A program made the translations under genes and the position numbers. A stretch of DNA of 11,735 bases from Bacteroidota bacterium. GTDB lineage: Bacteria > Bacteroidota > Bacteroidia > Bacteroidales > UBA10428. The stretch's first letter is position 1; each line of letters starts with the position of its first letter. The notes below the pieces were generated by a model. It made no database searches, was not told the origin of the DNA, and was given only the letters and a program-made list of their open reading frames with translations. The stretch lies in assembly GCA_024640925.1 (NCBI GenBank), contig JAHEEB010000047.1, forward strand, positions 1-11,735, written 5' to 3'. Shown one piece after another: positions 1 to 6,316 of the stretch.

Positions 1-660
1 GACTTTTACATCACAAACGCGTCCTTCGCGGTTAACAGAAAACTGTACAATTACTTTCCCAAAAATTCCAGCTTCTGAAGCTTCTACAGGGTATTGAACA
101 TGTTCAGTAACCCAAACATTGAATGATTTGATGTCTCCTCCTTTAAAAGAAGCATTTTCTTCAACAAACCATACACCCTCTTCTTTCACCTGCTCAATAA
201 CTTCCTCTTTGGGAGCTTCCAATAATTGGATATTTTCCGGTGGTGCGAAATCTTCCGATGCATCGGCCAACTCATCCATTGTAGCAAGTCTGGTTTCTAC
301 CTTTACCGTATCAACAACTTCGGGTGCAGAGAATCTAACCTGCTGTTCAATTGCTGCTGGTGGTGGTGGTGGCGGTGGTGGTGGTGGCGCTTCTTGTGCC
401 TGAAGGTCTTTAAGTTCAATACTAACATCTTTATTCAATGCTTGATTTCTCTTGCCCTTCAGTCTGTATGCCTCATACATAGGTTTTGCAATACCTCCTG
501 CAAGGATAAAAAGAGCAATTAAAAAAGACAACATTAAGAATTTTGCGTATCGTTTACGAAGCTCATAGGCTCCGTATTCTTTATTCCGATTCGCAAAAAC
601 AATATCATCCATACTTGCAAACCCTACATTCGAGCTACTATTTAATTCATTCTTCGTCAT
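1..660 (-). CDS. tonB: Energy transducer TonB (C-terminus off the left edge)
   Basis: TonB links the inner-membrane ExbB/ExbD proton motor to outer-membrane TonB-dependent receptors. The 220 visible residues start at ATG 658-660. They show a cytoplasmic N-terminus with the Bacteroidota-typical NRNKEYGAYELRKRY (24-38), one membrane helix (about 39-57), a run of ten prolines (92-101), an acidic periplasmic spacer, and the start of the TonB C-terminal domain. That domain shows FKGGD at 172-176, then VQYPVEA around Tyr190, and a strand reading KVIVQFSVNREGRV. The reading frame is open to base 1, so the gene is cut by the window and not broken. It starts 18 bp after the second exbD and is the last visible gene of the operon. 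The family call is firm. Which receptor or process it serves cannot be read from sequence. Confidence 0.93.
   Translation of the reverse strand, partial: MTKNELNSSSNVGFASMDDIVFANRNKEYGAYELRKRYAKFLMLSFLIALFILAGGIAKPMYEAYRLKGKRNQALNKDVSIELKDLQAQEAPPPPPPPPPPAAIEQQVRFSAPEVVDTVKVETRLATMDELADASEDFAPPENIQLLEAPKEEVIEQVKEEGVWFVEENASFKGGDIKSFNVWVTEHVQYPVEASEAGIFGKVIVQFSVNREGRVCDVKV
358..387 (-). repeat. Ten-proline codon repeat inside tonB
   Basis: On the minus strand this is ten consecutive proline codons: four CCA, one CCG, then five CCA (plus strand TGG repeats broken by one CGG). It encodes a pure proline stretch just after the membrane helix. Proline-rich spacers are normal in TonB and form an extended periplasmic arm. 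The near-perfect trinucleotide repeat could slip and change arm length without shifting frame. Confidence 0.85.
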
Positions 661-678
661 ATGCAAAGTATTGAAAGT

Positions 679-1335
679 TTAATTAACCGGTTTATTTTTA
701 AAATCCTCCACCATTTTCTTTTCGATTTTCGACATTTCAACAATGGAGTAAGTAGGAATATTAGCTATGGACATTTCATCCATCAGGTTCACAAAGTCAC
801 CATATTTCGCTTTCTCAGTAGCCTTCACAAGAACTATGTATCCCAGATTCAATTTATCATCACTTTTCAGTTTCTTTATTTCTGATTTAACTGAATCACG
901 GGGAATCTTAATATCGCCTTTCAATACACCCATGTTCAACGAATCGATGCGTGAATAAAGCTTTAAGTTTCTCTTTAAAAGCACCTTCCGTATCCCGTCT
1001 TTACTGAAGTTGGACTCCAATAAAGCAGGCATCTTATCTGGCTTGCTGGGATTAGCCATTCCAAAATAATAAAAGACCCTATCCTTCTCATCAAGAATAA
1101 CATTTAGCACTTTGCTATCATCAATCTTTTGCCTAATTGCGTCTGGTGGTTGATCTTTCGGAAGCATTATATCCATCACTTTTGGCTTACTGAAAGCTGT
1201 TGTTAGCATAAAAAAGGTTAGCAACAAACAAAACAGGTCAACCATGGGCGTCATATCAATGTGAGTCGACAGCTTTTTCGCCCTTTTCTTGCCTTTATGT
1301 TTACCGCCGCCTTCGTTTTGAATAATTTCGGCCAT
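679..1335 (-). CDS. exbD: ExbD/TolR-family proton-channel subunit (second copy)
   Basis: A 218-residue ExbD/TolR-family protein. These subunits sit inside the ExbB pentamer and couple proton flow to movement of TonB. A basic, glycine- and lysine-rich cytoplasmic tail (8-21) precedes one membrane helix (about 31-48) that carries the conserved proton-pathway aspartate at Asp33 in TPMVDLFCLLLTFF. A periplasmic domain of about 165 residues follows. It is clearly longer than the roughly 140-residue enterobacterial ExbD, and length gain here is usual for Bacteroidota. The ATG at 1333-1335 lies 6 bp after the stop of the first exbD, which suggests translational coupling. The helix is the same as in the neighbouring paralogue, while the periplasmic domains have diverged strongly, so the two probably form a heterodimer; that last point is inference. 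Confidence 0.92.
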   Translation of the reverse strand: MAEIIQNEGGGKHKGKKRAKKLSTHIDMTPMVDLFCLLLTFFMLTTAFSKPKVMDIMLPKDQPPDAIRQKIDDSKVLNVILDEKDRVFYYFGMANPSKPDKMPALLESNFSKDGIRKVLLKRNLKLYSRIDSLNMGVLKGDIKIPRDSVKSEIKKLKSDDKLNLGYIVLVKATEKAKYGDFVNLMDEMSIANIPTYSIVEMSKIEKKMVEDFKNKPVN

Positions 1336-1341
1336 ATCAAC

Positions 1342-1971
1342 TTATTTTATATCATTAATGTTCACTTCAACTTTCTCCAGGTTCGTGGTTAAGTTAAATT
1401 TGACAACATTGTTTTTCTTCAACATTTCAAATATTTCGCTTACCACTTTATAGTCAGCTTCGGAATCACCTTTAATCGTTGCAAAAGCTTCCGGATTCTG
1501 CTTACGTGAAAACAGTACCCAATAAATAAGCTCATTGTTCAACGAATCGATAGGTATTCCGGTTTGCATTGCGTCCCTTTTGCTGCCTTCGGCATCAATC
1601 CATGCAGGAAGATCTTTCAGCGGCATACCAAACGAAGCTAAATCTTCGAATTTGGCAATTTGCTGTGGTGTAAAATTAACTTGCAATTGAGTCGCCATAT
1701 CCTTTAAAACTTTTCCCCTGATATGTAAAGAAGAATCGGCTCCATTATCTAAATTATAGAAGACCTTCCCCTCTTTTGAAACATAAATGGTAAATACATT
1801 TTTTTCAGGTGCAATATTTTCGGATACTGAACTAGGCGTATCAACCTGCACAGCTTCCTGCGGACGGAATGATGTCGTTAACATAAAGAATGTTAGCAAC
1901 AAACAGAACAAGTCCACCATAGGAGTCATGTCCATCTTTGGTGTCCTTACCGTCATTTTAACTTTTGACAT
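1342..1971 (-). CDS. exbD: ExbD/TolR-family proton-channel subunit (first copy)
   Basis: A 209-residue ExbD/TolR-family protein with a short basic N-terminus (3-12), one membrane helix (about 18-36) with the conserved aspartate Asp20 in TPMVDLFCLLLTFF, then a periplasmic domain of about 170 residues. The start MSKVKM at 1969-1971 is the first ATG in frame that leaves a normal short cytoplasmic tail. It follows exbB by 46 bp and precedes the second exbD by 6 bp. It would act as the ExbB partner in the proton-driven motor for TonB. The periplasmic part contains an AWID/GIPIDSLNNEL segment that is weakly echoed in the paralogue (RIDSLNMGV), consistent with an old tandem duplication. Confidence 0.92.
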   Translation of the reverse strand: MSKVKMTVRTPKMDMTPMVDLFCLLLTFFMLTTSFRPQEAVQVDTPSSVSENIAPEKNVFTIYVSKEGKVFYNLDNGADSSLHIRGKVLKDMATQLQVNFTPQQIAKFEDLASFGMPLKDLPAWIDAEGSKRDAMQTGIPIDSLNNELIYWVLFSRKQNPEAFATIKGDSEADYKVVSEIFEMLKKNNVVKFNLTTNLEKVEVNINDIK

Positions 1972-2017
1972 ATCTCGCTATTTTAAAAATCAATGATAAA
2001 ATTCGAATACAGTGTTA

Positions 2018-2833
2018 TTAGACTTTCAAGCTAGAAGCAAAAGTCTGAGCAACGCTGAAATTTACTTCATCAATTTTATATGTCATTGCGTCGATCTTAG
2101 TAGAGAAAATGTTATAAAAAATAATTGCTAAAGTAGACCCGGAAATACCAAATGCTGTATTAATAAGGGCTTCAGAGATACCTGTTGCCAATGAAAGAGC
2201 ATCTGGAGCACCAGCAGTAGCCAGAGCAGAGAAAGCTCTAATCATACCAAGTACTGTACCAATAAGACCGATAAGCACAGAGATAGAGGCTACAGTTGAT
2301 AGAATAACCAAATTGCGGGAAAGCATAGGTAATTCAAGTGCAGTAGCTTCTTCCAAATCTTTCTGAAGTGCAAGTACTTTCTGGTCATTTGGAAGGCTAT
2401 TGTCTCTTTGAAGATCACGATACCTGCCTAAACCTGAACGTACTACATTAGCCAAAGAACCTCTTTGTTTGTCACAAGCGGCCATAGCTTCTTCAACTCT
2501 GTCTTCATTTAACAGCCCCTGGATTTTGCGAACAAATTTCGCAACACTTCCACGGCCCTTAGCTCTAGTAGTTGTGATAAAACGTTCAACCACAAACACT
2601 ATCAACATTAGAAGTACTGTAATTAAAACCGGAACAATCGGTCCACCTTTGTATATCATACCCAGATAGTCTCCTTGAAGTGGATGGCCTTTTATATTAC
2701 CTTCCATGAAATGGCTGGGATCGCCCATGATAAATTTATATATGCAATATGCAACTGCTCCACAGACTAAAATTACTACAATAGTAAACACCGATTGAAG
2801 TGCTTCCCTTAAAGATTGTCCCTTTGTATTCAT
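2018..2833 (-). CDS. exbB: ExbB / MotA-TolQ-family proton-channel subunit
   Basis: A 271-residue inner-membrane channel subunit of the MotA/TolQ/ExbB family, which forms the pore around ExbD. Four hydrophobic helices are visible: 14-36, 64-87, 174-200 and 215-244. The first is extra to the three of the enterobacterial protein. A charged cytoplasmic region lies between helices 2 and 3. The signature IGLIGTVLGMIRAF contains Thr193, and GISEALINTAFGI contains Glu221 and Thr226. Their spacing (33 residues between the threonines, 5 from Glu to Thr) matches the functional Thr148/Glu176/Thr181 of E. coli ExbB. It lies between the TPR gene (57 bp) and the first exbD (46 bp). Genome annotation often calls such proteins 'MotA/TolQ/ExbB proton channel'. 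The adjacent exbD and tonB genes favour ExbB over TolQ. Confidence 0.94.
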   Translation of the reverse strand: MNTKGQSLREALQSVFTIVVILVCGAVAYCIYKFIMGDPSHFMEGNIKGHPLQGDYLGMIYKGGPIVPVLITVLLMLIVFVVERFITTTRAKGRGSVAKFVRKIQGLLNEDRVEEAMAACDKQRGSLANVVRSGLGRYRDLQRDNSLPNDQKVLALQKDLEEATALELPMLSRNLVILSTVASISVLIGLIGTVLGMIRAFSALATAGAPDALSLATGISEALINTAFGISGSTLAIIFYNIFSTKIDAMTYKIDEVNFSVAQTFASSLKV

Positions 2834-2890
2834 AAAAATTTATTTTAATTGTTTGAAGTAAAAGTATATTTTATTTAGTATTCATATTTC

Positions 2891-4693
2891 TTATTGTGCT
2901 TCCTTTTGTGCAGCAATAGCTTTGTTGAGGACTTCTATTGCATTTTTGGCATCGGCATCGCTTGGGTCAATAGTCATTACTTTCTTATAGAAAGTTACTG
3001 CCTGACTATAATCCTTACGTTTGGTAGAAATCAATGCCAATGTCTTATACCCTTTTACCTGCCAGCTTTTATTCGCAGGATCAAGATTTATCATTTTATT
3101 TGCATATTCTTCAGCTTTATTTAAATCTGGTTTCGGAGAAAACAAATAGAATGAACTCATGTAAGAATATCCTTCCATTATTTCCTTTTTGTACTTATTA
3201 ACATCGGTGAGTCCTTTTTGAATTAAAAACTCATAATTAGAAAATGCTAATCCTTCCTTAAAATCAGGATCCATTTTTACCCTGGAGTTACCAATCCAAA
3301 CATATGCCTGAAGATAATCAGGTTCTTTCTTTGACAGAAGTGAAAAAACAGAATCTGATTTAATATAATTGCCAGCCTGATAATAGGTTTTACCAAGAAA
3401 CATATAATCGTCAGTAACAGCATCAGCTGAATTTACTTTTATAGAATACATTTCTATAGCCAGTGGGAACCGTTTAGAATAATATGCACTTGAGGCAAGC
3501 TCATTCATTATTTCAGTGTTGGTATTATCATCGTCATATGCTTTTTTAAGTATTTCCAACCCTTTGGACATTTTTTGTTCATCTTCCTGTCCAAGTTTTA
3601 CTAAAATGCGGCCATGATATACGTAATCCTTTGGAATGATTTTATCGGGGGTTGTATTTTTGAAGAATGTTTCAATATAAGTTAATGCTTTTTCAGGGTC
3701 CGATGGTTTTTTATCAAATGCTGAATAAGCTGCCAAACGGTTCAGATAATTTCTCGAATTGTCAATTTTCTGAAGTTCTTCTATTTGAATCAATGTTTCG
3801 GCATAGTCTTTTGAACGGAAAAGAGAGTTTATATACATCACTTTTGCCGGTACATTATTCCCCGATAATTCGAGGAACTTTTTGTAATTTATTTTTGAAT
3901 ACTTATACAGCCCAGCCATGGTATAAACTTCGCCCAGACCTTTATAAAGAGGAGCAAATGTAGAGTCAATTTCTTTAGCCTGTTCAAAGTATGATTTCGA
4001 TTCATTAATATTTCTGGCCCTGATATAAATATTTCCAATGTTTACTAACAAAAGAACATTCTTCTCGTCAAGATAAAGAGCCCTGTTATAATTGCTTATA
4101 GCTTCTGATGGTTTATTAGCAGCGATATAAATATCACCCATAGTAATAAACACATTTGGATCCAGATCGTTGGTAAACGTCTGACAATTCTTAGCATAAG
4201 CAAGTGCTTTTTTTATGCGTGGATTTTTTGCATATAACTCTGCCTTAGCAAGATTAAGAGCGGTCTCCAGATTATCTGGTGTATATTTTTTTATTTTACC
4301 TGGCAAAGTGGCTTCTGCTTTTTTCAGAAATTTATCTGCTTTAAGAGTATCCCCACTATCAAATAAAATAGTCATACCTAAACCAATATTGTTTAAAGGA
4401 TTTAAAGAATCTTTCTTTAACCCATCCTGAAATATAGAATTTGCTTCTTTTACAACATTTGATTTGGAATTTGAGAATGGATCACTAATATATTCATCTA
4501 ATATATTTGCTCCATAGTAAAAATAAATATCTCCGTTATTTGGTTCTTTTTGCAAAAGAGATTTGTACATTATGGTAGCATCCTCAAATCGTTCGCTCAG
4601 TGTAAGATTCTTAGCAGTGACAAGATCTCCCTGTGCTTTTGTAAAATTTGCAATACAAATGATTGTAATAAACAATAAAATACCTCTTTTCAT
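2891..4693 (-). CDS. Exported tetratricopeptide-repeat protein
   Basis: A 600-residue protein with a clear signal peptide: basic MKR, a hydrophobic core at 4-16, and likely cleavage after FTKA at residue 20. No lipobox cysteine is present, so it is predicted to be soluble in the periplasm. The rest is helical repeat. Good TPR units, with the spaced G-Y-A-P pattern and D-P at unit ends, fall near 179-212, 213-246, 247-280, 427-460 and 546-580, and weaker ones fill much of the remainder. The C-terminus is a charged helix ending KAIAAQKEAQ. It lies 27 bp after the PstS-like gene and 57 bp before exbB. TPR proteins usually scaffold other proteins. The context suggests a partner of the TonB motor or of the binding protein, but no specific function can be assigned. 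Confidence 0.88.
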   Translation of the reverse strand: MKRGILLFITIICIANFTKAQGDLVTAKNLTLSERFEDATIMYKSLLQKEPNNGDIYFYYGANILDEYISDPFSNSKSNVVKEANSIFQDGLKKDSLNPLNNIGLGMTILFDSGDTLKADKFLKKAEATLPGKIKKYTPDNLETALNLAKAELYAKNPRIKKALAYAKNCQTFTNDLDPNVFITMGDIYIAANKPSEAISNYNRALYLDEKNVLLLVNIGNIYIRARNINESKSYFEQAKEIDSTFAPLYKGLGEVYTMAGLYKYSKINYKKFLELSGNNVPAKVMYINSLFRSKDYAETLIQIEELQKIDNSRNYLNRLAAYSAFDKKPSDPEKALTYIETFFKNTTPDKIIPKDYVYHGRILVKLGQEDEQKMSKGLEILKKAYDDDNTNTEIMNELASSAYYSKRFPLAIEMYSIKVNSADAVTDDYMFLGKTYYQAGNYIKSDSVFSLLSKKEPDYLQAYVWIGNSRVKMDPDFKEGLAFSNYEFLIQKGLTDVNKYKKEIMEGYSYMSSFYLFSPKPDLNKAEEYANKMINLDPANKSWQVKGYKTLALISTKRKDYSQAVTFYKKVMTIDPSDADAKNAIEVLNKAIAAQKEAQ

Positions 4694-4720
4694 TTCTTTA
4701 ATTGTATTAGGTAAGTATTT

Positions 4721-5671
4721 TTACTTTAGTTCAACTATTCTTAATGGCATGGTAGCAGGTACAAGTTTTGATTTGAGAATAATTCTCTGTCCCTTTTCTC
4801 CTGCAACAAATTGCGTAAAACCTGAACCTAACCCTGTATAGGATTCACGACATATCATATATACATCCCTGATAAAAGGATATGATTCATCAGCAATATA
4901 AGCCTGGTAAGGTTTATAGTATGATCCGCTACCCGGAGCATCCTCTGAAGAAACACCTACAACATTTATCCTCGATAAAAATGACTGACTTACAGTATCA
5001 TTTTTATCACTTATCCAATTTACACTAAGAATACCTATTGCATTTGGATTATTTTCTATGTAAGAAATTACTTCTTCGTTAGAATGCGCAGCCATAAAGT
5101 TCTCAGGTAATATAGTGTCTAACTTATACTTTTCTTTAAAGTAAAGAACATTACCTGATTTCTCATTATCAAAAACTATCTTAATCTTACCCAATTTGTT
5201 TTTTGGATTTACCTGATCCCAGCTGTTTATTTTATTTGTAAAGATATCTTTTACTGTGTAACATTCCATAAGAGTATCTTTATTCTTCTCATTAACAATC
5301 AAGGCTAATGCATCGTGAGCAATAACTGTAGTTCTAGCCACAATTTGTTTGGAACGAAAATAATCTTCGTCTTCTTTCGTGAGCTTTCGGGTAGTAATAA
5401 TTGTTCTGATAGAGTCCCCCAGAAAATCATTAATTACGTCAACATCTGGTTTATAAAGGGGGTTTACATGAGCAGAACGGTAAAGCGCTTCAAATGTATA
5501 AATTTCAGCATCAATCATCAGTTTAAATGATTCGTCGACACTAATGTATACATTGCCACTTGTGGCATTATCGACAGGTTCTTTTACAGAACTTTTTTTA
5601 CAGGAAGTTGAAATTACCACCAGTGATAAAAGAACCATCACATTCAGGCTTATTTTATTCTTTGTCTTCAT
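4721..5671 (-). CDS. PstS-like phosphate-binding-family lipoprotein
   Basis: A 316-residue solute-binding protein of the PstS/PBP type-2 fold. The N-terminus is a lipoprotein signal (basic MKTKNK, hydrophobic 9-22) ending in Cys24 of STSCKK, so it should be lipid-anchored. Family landmarks in order: VDES (45-48) at the first ligand loop, TTRKLT (93-98), the hinge strand HDALALIVN (119-127), NEKSGN (169-174) where PstS has a Ser-Gly-Thr loop, YPFIRDVYM (264-272), and a C-terminal FVAGEKGQRIILKSKLVPA. ATG 5669-5671 was chosen over a TTG two codons upstream; either overlaps the preceding small gene. No pstC, pstA, pstB or phoU is beside it. Phosphate is the family ligand, but the first ligand loop is atypical, so the true ligand is uncertain. 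Confidence 0.85.
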   Translation of the reverse strand: MKTKNKISLNVMVLLSLVVISTSCKKSSVKEPVDNATSGNVYISVDESFKLMIDAEIYTFEALYRSAHVNPLYKPDVDVINDFLGDSIRTIITTRKLTKEDEDYFRSKQIVARTTVIAHDALALIVNEKNKDTLMECYTVKDIFTNKINSWDQVNPKNKLGKIKIVFDNEKSGNVLYFKEKYKLDTILPENFMAAHSNEEVISYIENNPNAIGILSVNWISDKNDTVSQSFLSRINVVGVSSEDAPGSGSYYKPYQAYIADESYPFIRDVYMICRESYTGLGSGFTQFVAGEKGQRIILKSKLVPATMPLRIVELK

Positions 5672-5867
5672 TTTCAAACGGTTTGGGCTTTAATATAGTA
5701 CTAATCAACCTAAATAGGCCATATGAAATTAGAAAAATTGCTAAAATAATACGATAATTCTTGGGTAAGTTAAAATAATCAGTAAACAGGAGGATAAAAC
5801 CCAATGCAATCATTACTACTACAGTAAAAATTCCAAAATACCTCAAATATTTATTAAAACTATCCAT
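5655..5867 (-). CDS. Small two-helix membrane protein, first gene of the operon
   Basis: A 70-residue protein I do not recognise as a named family. It has two hydrophobic helices, about 9-29 (FGIFTVVVMIALGFILLF) and 40-60 (IILAIFLISYGLFRLI), joined by a short loop DYFNLPKNYR, and ends in a charged tail KPKPFENEDKE. Positive charges on the ends suggest a hairpin with both termini in the cytoplasm. ATG 5865-5867 is the first start downstream of the predicted promoter. Its stop lies inside the next gene: the ends overlap by 17 bp in different frames, a sign of translational coupling with the PstS-like protein. A real gene is supported by the coherent hydrophobic pattern, the overlap and the promoter. 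The function is unknown; a role in assembling or anchoring the TonB-linked complex is only a guess from position. Confidence 0.72.
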   Translation of the reverse strand: MDSFNKYLRYFGIFTVVVMIALGFILLFTDYFNLPKNYRIILAIFLISYGLFRLISTILKPKPFENEDKE

Positions 5868-5926
5868 AAAGCAAATGCCTTCAGGTACTTAACCTCTTTT
5901 TCCTATTTTTTGTTTTTTTAACTTGG

Positions 5927-5960
5927 CAAAATTAACTTTTTCACTTTATTTTCAGTGCAA
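5927..5960 (-). promoter_or_regulatory. Predicted Bacteroidota-type promoter for the TonB operon
   Basis: On the minus strand TTG (5958-5960) is followed after 23 bp by TAATTTTG (5927-5934). This fits the Flavobacterium/Bacteroides pattern TTG-N17-23-TAnnTTTG at the upper end of the spacing range. Transcription would begin near 5920 and give a leader of about 50 nt before the 70-residue gene. It is a pattern match only, in an AT-rich region where chance matches are possible. Confidence 0.5.
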
Positions 5961-6261
5961 TAATAAAAATTTATTTTGTTTTTATATAAAACTTTGTGAA
6001 TCCATTAACATTGTCATAATTCCCTACTATTCACTATTTAACATTTCAACAAAATATTTTTTTCATAAACGTTTAAAAATAATATACGTTTTTAATTTTA
6101 TTGGGTTCGGTTTTTTTAAGAATTCTTCTTGTTTAATCCAATTTTCTATAAGACAACTTAGAAGTTTAAAATACTTACAAATATCTAATCTTGCTTTTTA
6201 ATTAATCTAATTTAATAACGAGATGCCTATTTGTTTATTGTATTATTATTTCAAAATAAAT

Positions 6262-6293
6262 AAAAAAAGGCCGCAGGAAAATCCTACAGCCTT
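6262..6293 (-). terminator. Rho-independent terminator of secDF
   Basis: On the minus strand AAGGCTGTAGGA, a TTT loop and TCCTGCGGCCTT form a 12-bp stem with two G-U pairs, followed directly by more T residues (6262-6266). It starts 24 bp after the secDF stop codon. The T tract is on the minus-strand side only, so it serves secDF and separates it from the TonB operon. Confidence 0.85.
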
Positions 6294-6316
6294 AACATAT
6301 AATTATTTACACTTTA

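Larger units (their letters stand above)
5868..6316. other. AT-rich spacer without a supported gene
   Basis: About 450 bp between secDF and the TonB operon. Its left part carries the probable operon promoter and leader, and its right end holds the secDF terminator. The middle (about 5961-6261) is very rich in A and T, with long T runs and short palindromes such as AAGAATTCTT at 6118-6127. I see no RNA gene, and the only sizeable open frame is low-complexity. Confidence 0.7.

Noticed and set aside
119..403. Plus-strand frame ending in a poly-glycine run
   Set aside because: It is the antisense reading of tonB. The glycines are the complement of the proline codons, and the minus-strand frame has clear TonB motifs.
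5672..5677. TTG start two codons upstream for the PstS-like gene
   Set aside because: The ATG at 5669-5671 gives a normal lipoprotein signal and a smaller overlap. TTG is less likely with an ATG so close.
5923..6201. Plus-strand open frame of 92 codons in the AT-rich spacer
   Set aside because: The product is Phe/Ile/Asn/Lys-rich low-complexity sequence with no family motif. It starts on the predicted promoter of the opposite strand, as expected of chance frames in AT-rich DNA.
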